From: Paramacrobiotus metropolitanus
Lineage: Eukaryota > Tardigrada > Eutardigrada > Parachela > Macrobiotidae
Length of the DNA stretch: 64,000 nt
NCBI RefSeq assembly: GCF_019649055.1
Contig: NW_026570310.1
Span: forward strand, 540,558 to 604,557
Direction of reading: 5' to 3'
In this document: positions 31,683 to 44,500 of the stretch, piece after piece
Position numbering within the stretch: position 1 is the first letter of the stretch
Layout of the letters: every line of letters begins with the position of its first letter
Position numbers and translations under genes: made by a program
Notes under the pieces: generated by a model
Seen by the model: the letters and a program-made list of their open reading frames with translations, nothing else
Told to the model about the DNA's origin: nothing
Databases searched by the model: none

Positions 31683-34597
31683 ATGTACTGCAAACCTAGT
31701 AAACGGCTGAACCCCCAGCATCGCAAGAACAAATACCAGCAGACTGCCTTTAAGGCAGGGCAGGTGGAGGCCAACAAAAAGCGGCGCGATGCTTTTTACC
31801 GGAACAACCCGCAGTTCGCGCCGAAGGCTGACCTCACCGCGCCCGCGCTCCCCACTAATCCCGGAGACGGAATCACAGCACCGCCTCGCAGGACTGCAAA
31901 CAACAGCGGGAATGGCCAGCCAGTCTCCAATCAGCACGCGAGCGCCGACGCTGCGACAGCTGAACCAGTGACTGAACCTTCAAACACAGCTCCCCGCCCA
32001 CGGATGCGCCGCAATGCGAAGTCTGCACCGGCCGCTGAGTTCTCTCCACGGGTCACGCGAGGGCGCGCAGCGATTCAACAACCAGCTGCCGCTGTCTTAA
32101 ACCCCGGCCCTGTCCCTCCTGTACCGTCGGTCCGAGAGAAGGCATCCGCACGAAATCCAAGGGCGTCGCCGCATCGTCCCATTGCCAGGACGGGAGCATT
32201 GCCCCGTGGCGATGTGGAAGGCCAGCGCGCTGTCGCCCCACCACCGGCATTGTCAGCTGCAGCGTCGACAGCAGCGCCCCGGCCGCCCGGCACAAGGAAG
32301 CGGAATGCGGCCGCTCAGCCGGCGAAGAAGGTTCCCGTGGTGCCCGCTGACCCGCAAGACCCTCAACAAGAACCTCGAACTCTCCACGATACACCTAGAC
32401 CTCCTTCACCTCGTCGGACGCGCCTTCAAGAACGGCGTAATCAAGAACCGGTGTCGTTGCCGATACGCAAAGCCGTTAAAGGTAGCATGTGTTTTCTTGT
32501 TTGCTGAAGCACCCGCATGCAGAACTCCGATAACCTGATTGGCTGGCTTTCGCAGAGTGCGGCGTGGCTTCTACTACACAGGTTTCGGCAAAACCGAATC
32601 GGGTTAGCGGGAAGGAAAATCAGCGGCACAAGCGCGCCGACCAGGAACAACCCACTGGGATAGGTCAGCGCATTTATTTTATGAAATTAAATGAAAAACG
32701 AGAAATGATTAAAAGTACAAAGTACCAAGCTAATAAATTATTAATTATAATGTGCAAAGGAGATAAGCCAAGTTTCTTTGCAGTTTTAGAGACTTTTTCC
32801 ACCTTAAGCATTTATAATTTCCTTTTAAACTCATTCCTAAACTTAATTATTTTTTTTACAATACGGCAGCACTGAAATTTACCCTTTAACTGTTCAGAAA
32901 CATCGTCCTTGCCAGTCGACCGCGTCGATCCGGCAAAAGTGTCACGTCGTGCAGGACGGGAGCCCGGTCTGGTCGGCGACGTCGCAAAGGTTGTCCCGGC
33001 TGTGCAAAACTCTGCGGAAGATCGTGTGTTGGCCCAAGCGCGACGCTCACCGCGGCCCACGGTGGGAACGGAGTTGAACGAAGAAGCCCAGCACGATCTT
33101 CTACGGATGTGTGCTCCAGCATATGTCGTTAACACGGGCGAATTGTTTTCCGACATGAATGTGAAGCGGCTGCGGAAAGTCTCAGAGGGTTCCTATAGCG
33201 ATGTCTTCAGTGGGCGTCGGGGCAATGAAACGCTGATACTGAAGATTGTCCCAGTGGACGGGGTTTTCGTGAGAGAAGAGAAGCACGAGAATCAACTGCA
33301 GACAGCGGACCTGCTTGCAGAAGTTCAGATTTCGTTTAAACTCTCCGCTGACCTGCTCTCCCCCCGCGGCACCCACTTTGCGCCAATATTCATACGGACT
33401 CATTTCGTGACTGTAAGGGCCAGTAATCGACGCGAAAAAGTGTATCTGGATCTTTATTTTTTATTAATTAAGTTCCGTTGAAACATGGTGTCCTTGTTGT
33501 ATCTTTTAGTTGGCCCAAGGCCCATACCCCAAAGAGTGCCGCAGACCGTATAAGAACTTCGCGTCGCTATATCCTGACCGTGCCATCAATCAAGACCCAG
33601 AAACCTATCCTCGGGACCAGCAGTACGTCGTTATAGCGTTAGAGAAAGGCGGAGTCGACTTGGAAGGGTTTGAGTTTGATAGCATCCGGCAAATTCTCTC
33701 CGTCTTTCGCCAGCTGGTGATTGGAATCGCCATAGCCGAGGATAAGATGCAGCTGGAGCATCGAGATCTCCACCTTTCGAATATCCTCGTTAACAAGACC
33801 AGTAAAATCTTTGTGGATTTTAAGAGGTACGGCTAATTAGCATGTTGACCTTTAAGCTGAAATACGCAATAAGTATGGGAAAACATACTGCGTGGATTTT
33901 CCGTAGAGCCTGTCTGATTGACATAGTAAGGCGATATGGCAACGTGAAAAAAGGTGTTACATATGTACTTTTGTCAACAAAAAAGGACATCGAATGCTCT
34001 GTTCTTATTCTGATAAGAGTTATTCTGAATTGGAGCGGTCTGGCAGGCGGGAAGTGACCTTTTCGTTCTCTGGTTGCGTAGTGCATTTTTAAGAAAACGA
34101 TATTTAATAACACGCCCACCGCTTGCCACGAAGTGGGTGGTGGACTGTGGTGTTAATTACATGGTGGTTTTGACAGTGAGGGAAATCGGTACCGGATTCC
34201 CACCGATGGCGTCCAAGTCCGCGTCATAGATTGGACTATTTCGCGGTTAAATGACGGAGAGAAGATATTCTTTAAAGATCTGTCGACGGACCCGGCAATC
34301 TTTGAAGGGGAGGAAGGTCATGCGCAGTCTGAGGTCTACCGCAAGATGCGGACGGCTACCGGAGAAGACTGGATGGGATTCCATCCTAGTACCAATAAGA
34401 TCTGGTTGGAATACATCCACCAAGTACTGGTCGTACTGAGTGATGGGGAGAAGGTGTCAGCCGCTAAAGAACAACCCGACCGGACCGCTCAGAAGCAGCT
34501 GATAGGGGTGACGCCTCTCTGGCCGACCGTCACATCGGCCGCCGATTTGGTGACGAAAGCTGCCAAGGTTTTCAAAGAAGTTACGGTGATTCGTTGA
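31683..34597 (+). CDS. haspin: Haspin-type histone H3 kinase, five coding exons
   Basis: Exons 31683-32481, 32556-32663, 32898-33412, 33510-33826 and 34177-34597 join in frame across four GT-AG introns (74, 234, 97 and 350 bp) to give 719 residues. The first 380 or so residues are basic, Pro/Ala-rich and disordered. The kinase part (about 385-719) has the glycine loop (VSEGSYSDVF), the ATP-binding Lys in LILKIVPVDG, a helix-C Glu (AEVQISFKL), the haspin-type catalytic loop EHRDLHLSN (about 558) and VIDWTISRL, where haspins have DYT instead of DFG (about 597), followed by a family-like FFKDLS and DWMGF. Haspin phosphorylates H3 Thr3 at mitotic centromeres to recruit the chromosomal passenger complex. 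A CAG acceptor-like site just before the ATG suggests a 5'-UTR intron. No break is seen; this is a host gene. Confidence 0.92.
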
Positions 34598-35252
34598 TCT
34601 GTCGGTTTGTGATAAACGATGTGCAATGTTGATGTTAAGTAAATGCTCCACTCTAGTCGTCAATGTGACTGGTATAAAACGTAGTGCTCTAATATGTTTT
34701 TATTTTTGAAATTTTTAAAGCGACGTGTGCGATTTATTGCCCGCAGAAAGATTGAATGGTTATTTACAGGCCAAACCTTTTCTTAGGCCAAAAGTCTGTT
34801 AAATTTTTTTGGCATGAAAATTGACTCGCTCTTGTCAATCCATCCTCCATTGGCTTCCTGTCGGACGACTCATTTTCTCTCCGCAGGTCACGCCCTTTAC
34901 TGGCATCCTGTCGGGATAACTCCATGTCACTCTTCTCGCCCTTCGGATGGACAACCGCTTTCTTCTCGATTCCATCTCTGGCTTCACTTTGAGGATAACT
35001 CTCTCCTCCATTGCTTCCTCCGGATGGCACTGGCCATTCATTACTTTGGCTTCCATCACGGGATTCACTCGGCCTTTAGGATCGTCCTTCTGACCTTTCC
35101 TCTTTCTGGCCTTCTTTCCAGCATATTTGACATCCGCTGTCTCGGATGGAGTGGTCTGCATCCTTCGCTGTCGCTCCGCTCGAGGTGTCGTTACTCTGGG
35201 CACATACGAACCTCTGACACAAAGCTACATCCTTATCACGCCATTGTCATGT
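34598..35252. other. Spacer with charged overlapping open frames
   Basis: Both strands are open for 90-147 codons. The minus-strand frame 34835-35203 is rich in Lys, Arg and Glu, and might be a gene fragment, but no family or splice context supports it. The stretch ends where the 317-bp satellite begins. Confidence 0.35.
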
Positions 35253-38200
35253 ATTGAACGAACGGGACTTTGAGGCAATTTCTATAACAGTGATAGGTTC
35301 GAAAAAAATATTCAAGCTAACCCGTGCAAAAATAAAAGGGCGCGATTGCTGTTACTGCGACTGATTCGCGGATGTAAAACAGACTAGCTCGAAATAATTC
35401 GCTAACTGGATGGCCAGATTTCTCAACATAAATTTCAAATCGTCTTTAAAAAATTAACAACCGTGAAGTGCAGAATATGGGAATCGTCGAGCTAGTAGTT
35501 CAACCTCTCGAACCCCAGAAAAAATTCCATCAAAAATACGCAGCAACTGAGACTGTTTGCGAGCAGAACGCACCAGTGCGTAGGGACTAAGAGGCATTCT
35601 GTATCTGCAATAGGTATGAAAAAATTATTCCGATTCCCAGCGCAGAAAAAAGAGGGCTTGAATGCTGCTTCTGCGACTGATTCGCGGATGTAAAAACAAG
35701 CTAGTTCGAAATTAATCGCGAACAGGAAGGCCGGATTTCTCAACTTGATGTTCGAGACTACTTTAAAAAATTAACAACCGAGAAGTGCAGATTCTTGGAA
35801 TCGCCTAGCTATTGGTTCAAGCTCTCGAACCCCAGCAAAAGAACCGTCCCAAATACGCTGCAATCGAGACTATTTGCGAGCAGAACGAACCTGTTTGTCG
35901 AGACTTGGAGGCAACTTCTCTACCAGTAATAGGCTTGAAAAAAATATTCCAGGGTCCCTGTGCAGAAGTGAATGGGCACGGAAGCTGCTACTGCGACTGG
36001 TTCGCGGATGTAAGAACAAGCTAGTCTGAAATAATTCGTTGAGAGGATGGCCGGATTTCTTAACTCGAAGCTCGAGACTTCTTTAAAAAATCAACAACCG
36101 AGAAGTGCACATTTTTGGAATCGTCTAGCTATTGGTTCAAGCTCTCGAACCCCAGCAAAAGTACCGTCCCCAAATACGCTGCAATCGAGACTGTTGCGAG
36201 CAGAACGCAACCGTTTTTCGGCACTTGGAGGCAATTTCTATAACAGTAATAGGTTCGAAAAAAAAGCTTTCCCGTGCAGAAATAAGAGGGCGCGATTGCA
36301 GCTATTGCGACTGATTCGCGGATGAAAAACAGGCTAGTTCGTAATAATTCGCTAGCTGAATGGCCGGATTTCTTAACATGAAATTCGAAACTTCCTTAAA
36401 AAATCAACAACCGAGAAGTGCAGATTATGGGAATTGTTTAGCTAGTAGTTCAACCTCTCGAACCCTAGCAAAAGTACCGTCCCAAATACGCTGCAATCGA
36501 GACTATTTGCGAGCGGAACGCACCTGTTTGTCGGGACTTGGAGGCAATCTCTCTATCAGTAATAGGTATGAAAAAAATATTCAAGGTTTCCCGTGCAGAA
36601 GTGAATAGGCACGGATGCTGCTACGGCGACTGATATCCGGATTTAAGAACAGGCTAGTTCGTAATGATAATTCGCTAACAGGGTGGCCGGATTTCTTAAC
36701 TTGAATTTCGAAACTTCTTTAAAAAACAACAACCGAGAAGTGCAGATTCTAGGAATCGTCTAGCTAGTGGTTCAGGCATTCGGCCCCTAGCAAAAATACC
36801 ATCTTCAGTGAGCTGCAATCGAGACTATTTGCGAGCAGAACGCACCTGTTTGTCAGGACTTGGAGGCAATCTCTCTGTCAGTAATAGGTATGAAAAAAAA
36901 TATTCAAGGTTTCCCGTGCAGAAGTAAATGGGCACGGATGCTGCTACTGCGACTGGTTCGCGGATGTAAGAACAAGCTAGTCCGAAATAATTCGTTGAGA
37001 GGATGGCCGGATTTCTTAACTCGAAGCTCGAGACTTCTTTAAAAAATCAACAACCGAGGAGTGCAGATTTTTGGAATCGTCCAGCTATTGGTTCAAGCTC
37101 TCGAACCCCTGCAAAAGTACCGTCCCCAAATACGCTGCAATCGAGACTGTTTGCGAGCAGAACGCAACCGTTTTTCGGCACTTGGAGGCAATTTCTATAA
37201 CAGTAATAGGTTCGAAAAAAAAGCTTTCCCGTGCAGAAATAAGAGGGCGCGATTGCAGCTATTGCGACTGATTCGCGGATGAAAAACAGGCTAGTTCGTA
37301 ATAATTCGCTAGCTGAATGGCCGGATTTCTTAACATGAAATTCGAAACTTCCTTAAAAAATCAACAACCGAAAAGTGCAGATTATGGGAATCGTTTAGCT
37401 AGTAGTTCAACCTCTCGCACCCTAGCAAAAGTACCGTCCCAAATACGCTGCAATCGAGACTGTTTGCGAGCAGAACGCAACCGTTTTTCGGCACTTGGAG
37501 GCAATTTCTATAACAGTAATATGTTCGAAAAAAAAGCTTTCCCGTGCAGAAATAAGAGGGCGCGATTGCAGCTTTTGCGACTGATTCGCGGATGAAAAAC
37601 AGGCTAGTTCGTAATAATTCGCTAGCTGAATGGCCGGATTTCTTAACATGAAATTCGACACTTCCTTAAAAAATCAACAACCGAGAAGTGCAGATTATGG
37701 GAATCGTTTAGCTAGTAGTTCAACCTCTCGAACCCTAGCAAAAGTACCGTCCCAAACACGCTGCAATCGAGACTGTTTGCGAGCAGAACGCAACCGTTTT
37801 TCGGCACTTGGAGGCAATTTCTAAAACTGTAATACGTTCGAAAAAAAAATCAAGCTTTCCCGTGCAGAAATAAGAGTGCGCGATTGCAGCTGTTGCGACT
37901 GATTCGCAAATGTAAAACAGGCTAGTTCGTAATAATTCGCTAGCTGAATGGCCGGATTTCTTACATGAAATTCGAAACTTCTTTAAAAAATCAACAAACG
38001 AGAAGTACAGATTCTTGGAATCATTAGGCTATTTTTTCAAGCTCTCGAACCCCAGCAAAGGTACCGTCCCCAAATACGCTGCAATCGAGACTATTTGCGA
38101 GCAGAACGCACCTGTTTGTCGAGACTTGGAGGCAATTTCTATATCAGTAATAGGTTCAAAAAAATATTCCAAGGTCCCTGTGCAGAAGTGAATGGGCACG

Positions 38201-38531
38201 GAAGCTGCTACTGCGACTGGTTCGCGGATGTAAAAACAAGCTAGTCCGAAATAAATCGCGAACAGGAAGGCCGGATTTCTCAACTTGATGTTCGAGACTA
38301 CTTTAAAAAATGAACAACCGAGAAGTGCAGATTCATGGAATCGTCTAGCTATTGGTTCAGGCTCTCGAACCCCAGCAAAAGTACCGTCCCCAAATACGCT
38401 GCAATCGAGACTGTTTGCGAGCGGAACGCACCTGTCTTTCGACACTTGGAGGCAATTTCTATAACAGTAATAGGTTCGAAAAAAAAATTTTCAAGCTTTC
38501 CCGTGCAGAAATAAGTGGGCGTGATTGCAGC
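35253..38531. repeat. Satellite A: about 317-bp tandem repeat, about 10 units
   Basis: The landmark GGCCRGATTTCT recurs at about 35411, 35730, 36049, 36361, 36683, 37004, 37319, 37635, 37951 and 38270, spacings 312-322 bp. Units fall into two subtypes, distinguished by GTGCAGAAGTGAATGGGC versus GTGCAGAAATAAGAGGGC and by the following GACTGGTTCGCGG versus GACTGATTCGCGG. Copies are clearly diverged. Short open frames inside are by-products. It ends abruptly inside a unit at the next satellite. Confidence 0.97.
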
Positions 38532-41500
38532 TAAAAATCGGATTACGTTCATAGATGGGATTAAAAGGACGAATTGTTTTGCACGTCAACGGTAGTTATC
38601 GTGAGATCGTAAACAGTTTGAACCGTTTTTAACTACCTAGAGCAACGTAGAATTGCACCGAACAATCATACGGAAGAGGATGGTATAGCACAAAACCGGA
38701 TTTTGTTTAAACATGTGGTTGCGAAAAAGAATTGTTTAGTGGCGCCAACGGATGTATATCGCGGGCTTGCAAATGATGTGTCCTGTTTGTGGCCAGCTAG
38801 GCCAGCACGAAACAGCTCCATTTTTGCTGATGGAATGTTCTAGTACTGACCAGCTAATATCCATGGAAATATATAACCGTTATTGTATGATATCATATTC
38901 AAGTCCGCTTATCTACGGTCGTAGATTGACTTGCTTACTTTTGTTACTTAAATTAAGCCAAATAAATTTTCAGCCATTTCGTTCGATTTAACTTTTCGGC
39001 CTTCTCACTAGATTTTTAAAGGCTATTGTCAGGTTTTTTTCAAAAAAATGATTTTTTTTAAAAGTTATTCAGATGACCACTATTTTGCTGAGCGAGTAAA
39101 ATCTCGAAAGTTTGAACCGAGCTCCGTGAGGTTGCTAATAGTGTGAAGCTTTTGTAGCTGCCTCGAGCAACGTGGAACAACACCAAACGGTCGTATGGAT
39201 GATAACGGTGTAGCAAAAAATCGGATTACGTTCATACATGGGATTAGAAGGACGAATTGTTTTGCACGTCAACGGTTATTATCGTGAGATCGTAAACAGT
39301 TTGAACCGTTTTTAACTACCTAGAGCAACGTAGAATTGCACCGAACAATCATACGGAAGAGGATGGTATAGCACAAAACCGGATTTTGTTTAAACATGTG
39401 GTTGCGAAAAAGAATTGTTTAGTGGCGCCAACGGATGTATATCGCGGGCTTGCAAATGATGTGTCCTGTTTGTGGCCAGCTAGGCCAGCACGAAACAGCT
39501 CCATTTTTGCTGATGGAATGTTCTAGTACTGACCAGCTAATATCCATGGAAATATATAACCGTTATTGTATGATATCATATTCAAGTCCGCTTATCTACG
39601 GTCGTAGATTGACTTGCTTACTTTTGTTACTTAAATTAAGCCAAATAAATTTTCAGCCATTTCGTTCGATTTAACTTTTCGGCCTTCTCACTAGATTTTT
39701 AAAGGCTATTGTCAGGTTTTTTTCAAAAAAATGATTTTTTTTAAAAGTTATTCAGATGACCACTATTTTGCTGAGCGAGTAAAATCTCGAAAGTTCGAAC
39801 CGAGTTCTTTATATTTTTGAATCGACGGCAGTGGCAAAATTGTTTGTCCAAAGATTAGTTACGTTAATATAGATTTCAGCTTATGATAACAGACAGAACT
39901 GTTTGTAAGCCAGTCACGGTATGTACCGTGAGGTTGCTAATAGTGTGAATCTTTTGTAGCTGTTTCGAGCAACGTGGAATTACACCAAACGGTCGTATGG
40001 ATGATAACGGTGTAGCAAAAAATCGGATTACGTTCATACATGGGGATTAGAAGGACGAATTGTTTTGCACGTCAACGGTTATTATCGTGAGATCGTAAAC
40101 AGTTTGAACCGCTTTTAATTACCTAGAGCAACGTAGAATTGCACCGAACAATCATACGGAAGAGGATGGTATAGCACAAAACCGGATTTTGTTCAAACAT
40201 GTGATTGCGAAAAAGAATTGTTCAGTGGCGCCAACGGATGTATATCGCCTGCTTGCAAATGATGTGTCCTGTTTGTGGCCAGCTAGGCCAGCACGAAACA
40301 GCTCCATTTTTGATGATGGAATGTTCTAGTACTGACCAGCTAATATCCATGGAAATATATAACCGTTATTGTATGATATCATATTCAAGTCCGCTTATCT
40401 ACGGTCGTAGATTGACTTGCTTACTTTTGTTACTTAAATTAAGCCAAATAAATTTTCAGCCATTTCGTTCGATTTAACTTTTCGGCCTTCTCACTAGATT
40501 TTTAAAGGCTATTGTCAGGTTTTTTTCAAAAAAATGATTTTTTTTAAAAGTTATTCAGATGACCACTATTTTGCTGAGCGAGTAAAATCTCGAAAGTTTG
40601 AACCGAGCTCTTTATATTTTTGAATCGACGGCAGTGGCAAAATTGTTTGTGCAAAGATTAGTTACGTTAATATAGATTTCAGCTTATGATAACAGACAGA
40701 ACTGTTTGTAAGCCAGTCACGGTATGCACCGTGAGGTTGCTAATAGTGTGAATCTTTTGTAGCTGCCTCGAGCAACGTGGAACTACACCAAACGGTCGTA
40801 TGGATGATAACGGTGTAGCAAAAAATCGGATTACGTTCATACATGGGATTAGAAGGACGAATTGTTTTGCACGTCAACGGTTATTATCGTGAGATCGTAA
40901 ACAGTTTGAACCGCTTTTAACTACCTAGAGCAACGTAGAATTGCACCGAACAATCATACGGAAGAGGATGGTATAGCACAAAACCGGATTTTGTTCAAAC
41001 ATGTGATTGCGAAAAAGAATTGTTCAGTGGCGCCAACGGATGTATATCGCCTGCTTGCAAATGATGTGTCCTGTTTGTGGCCAGCTAGGCCAGCACGAAA
41101 CAGCTCCATTTTGCTGATGGAATGTTCTAGTACTGACCAGCTAATATCCATGGAAATATATAACCGTTATTGTATGATATCATATTCAAGTCCGCTTATC
41201 TACGGTCGTAGATTGACTTGCTTACTTTTGTTACTTAAATTAAGCCAAATAAATTTTCAGCCATTTCGTTCGATTTAATTTTTCGGCCTTCTCACTAGAT
41301 TTTTAAAGGCTATTGTCAGGTTTTTTCAAAAAAATGATTTTTTTAAAAGTTATTCAGATGACCACTATTTTGCTGAGCGAGTAAAATCTCGAAAGTTTGA
41401 ACCGAGTTCTTTATATTTTTGAATCGACGGCAGTGGCAAAATTGTTTGTGCAAAGATTAGTTACGTTAATATAGATTTCAGCTTATGATAACAGACAGAA

Positions 41501-44500
41501 CTGTTTGTAAGCCAGTCACGGTATGCACCGTGAGGTTGCTAATAGTGTGAATCTTTTGTAGCTGCCTCGAGCAACGTGGAACTACACCAAACGGTCGTAT
41601 GGATGATAACGGTGTAGCAAAAAATCGGATTACGTTCATACATGGGATTAGAAGGACGAATTGTTTTGCACGTCAACGGTTATTATCGTGAGATCGTAAA
41701 CAGTTTGAACCGCTTTTAACTACCTAGAGCAACGTAGAATTGCACCGAACAATCATACGGAAGAGGATGGTATAGCACAAAACCGGATTTTGTTCAAACA
41801 TGTGATTGCGAAAAAGAATTGTTCAGTGGCGCCAACGGATGTATATCGCCTGCTTGCAAATGATGTGTCCTGTTTGTGGCCAGCTAGGCCAGCACGAAAC
41901 AGCTCCATTTTGCTGATGGAATGTTCTAGTACTGACCAGCTAATATCCATGGAAATATATAACCGTTATTGTATGATATCATATTCAAGTCCGCTTATCT
42001 ACGGTCGTAGATTGACTTGCTTACTTTTGTTACTTAAATTAAGCCAAATAAATTTTCAGCCATTTCGTTCGATTTAACTTTTCGGCCTTCTCACTAGATT
42101 TTTAAAGGCTATTGTCAGGTTTTTTCAAAAATGATTTTTTTTAAAAGTTATTCAGATGACCACTATTTTGCTGAGCGAGTAAAATCTCGAAAGTTTGAAC
42201 CGAGCTCCGTGAGGTTGCTAATAGTGTGAATCTTTTGTAGCTGCCTCGAGCAACGTGGAACTACACCAAACGGTCGTATGGATGATAACGGTGTAGCAAA
42301 AAATCGGATTACGTTCATACATGGGATTAGAAGGACGAATTGTTTTGCACGTCAACGGTTATTATCGTGAGATCGTAAACAGTTTGAACCGCTTTTAACT
42401 ACCTAGAGCAACGTAGAATCGCACCGAACAATCATACGGAAGAGGATGGTATAGCACAAAACCGGATTTTGTTCAAACATGTGATTGCGAAAAAGAATTG
42501 TTCAGTGGCGCCAACGGATGTATATCGCCTGCTTGCAAATGATGTGTCCTGTTTGTGGCCAGCTAGGCCAGCACGAAACAGCTCCATTTTTGATGATGGA
42601 ATGTTCTAGTACTGACCAGCTAATATCCATGGAAATATATAACCGTTATTGTATGATATCATATTCAAGTCCGCTTATCTGCGGTCGTAGATTGACTTGC
42701 TCACTTTTGTTACTTAAATTAAGCCAAATAAATTCTCAGCCATTTCGTTCGATTTAATTTTTCGGCCTTCTCACTAGATTTTTAAAGGCTATTGTCGGGT
42801 TTTTTTCAAAAAAATGACTTTTTTTAAAAGTTATTCAGATGACCACTATTTTGCTGAGCGAGTAAAATCTCGAAAGTCTGAACCGAGTTCTTTATATTTT
42901 TGAATCGACGGCAGTGGCAAAATTGTTTGTCCAAAGATTAGTTACGTTAATATAGATTTCAGCTTATGATAACAGACAGAACTGTTTGTAAGCCAGTCAC
43001 GGTATGTACCGTGAGGTTGCTAATAGTGTGAATCTTTTGTAGCTGTTTCGAGCAACGTGGAATTACACCAAACGGTCGTATGGATGATAACGGTGTAGCA
43101 AAAAATCGGATTACGTTCATAGATGGGATTAGAAGGACGAATTGTTTTGCACGTCAACGGTTATTATCGTGAGATCGTAAACAGTTTGAACCGCTTTTAA
43201 CTACCTAGAGCAACGTAGAATCGCACCGAACAATCATACGGAAGAGGATGGTATAGCACAAAACCGGATTTTGTTCAAACATGTGATTGCGAAAAAGAAT
43301 TGTTCAGTGGCGCCAACGGATGTATATCGCCTGCTTGCAAATGATGTGTCCTGTTTGTGGCCAGCTAGGCCAGCACGAAACAGCTCCATTTTTGATGATG
43401 GAATGTTCTAGTACTGACCAGCTAATATCCATGGAAATATATGACCGTTATTGTATGATATCATATTCAAGCCCGCTTATCTACGGTCGTAGATTGAATT
43501 GCTTACTTTTGTTACTTAAATTAAGCCAAATAAATTCTCAGCCATTTCGTTCGATTTAATTTTTCGGCCTTCTCACTAGATTTTTAAAGGCTATTGTCGG
43601 GTTTTTTTCAAAAAAATGACTTTTTTTAAAAGTTATTCAGATGACCACTATTTTGCTGAGCGAGTAAAATCTCGAAAGTCTGAACCGAGTTCTTTATATT
43701 TTTGAATCGACGGCAGTGGCAAAATTGTTTGTCCAAAGATTAGTTACGTTAATATAGATTTCAGCTTATGATAACAGACAGAACTGTTTGTAAGCCAGTC
43801 ACGGTATGTACCGTGAGGTTGCTAATAGTGTGAATCTTTTGTAGCTGTTTCGAGCAACGTGGAATTACACCAAACGGTCGTATGGATGATAACGGTGTAG
43901 CAAAAAATCGGATTACGTTCATAGATGGGATTAGAAGGACGAATTGTTTTGCACGTCAACGGTTATTATCGTGAGATCGTAAACAGTTTGAACCGCTTTT
44001 AACTACCTAGAGCAACGTAGAATCGCACCGAACAATCATACGGAAGAGGATGGTATAGCACAAAACCGGATTTTGTTCAAACATGTGATTGCGAAAAAGA
44101 ATTGTTCAGTGGCGCCAACGGATGTATATCGCCTGCTTGCAAATGATGTGTCCTGTTTGTGGCCAGCTAGGCCAGCACGAAACAGCTCCATTTTTGATGA
44201 TGGAATGTTCTAGTACTGACCAGCTAATATCCATGGAAATATATGACCGTTATTGTATGATATCATATTCAAGCCCGCTTATCTACGGTCGTAGATTGAA
44301 TTGCTTACTTTTGTTACTTAAATTAAGCCAAATAAATTCTCAGCCATTTCGTTCGATTTAATTTTTCGGCCTTCTCACTAGATTTTTAAAGGCTATTGTC
44401 GGGTTTTTTCAAAAAAATGACTTTTTTTAAAAGTTATTCAGATGACCACTATTTTGCTGAGCGAGTAAAATCTCGAAAGTCTGAACCGAGTTCTTTATAT

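Noticed and set aside
36047-37824. Open frames of 60-92 codons in satellite A
   Set aside because: They follow the repeat period, overlap on both strands and share no motif with any protein family.
35280-38470. GGTTCGAAA motifs resembling tRNA B boxes
   Set aside because: They are part of the satellite A unit, lack a matching A box and cloverleaf, and recur at the satellite period. No tRNA gene was found in the window.
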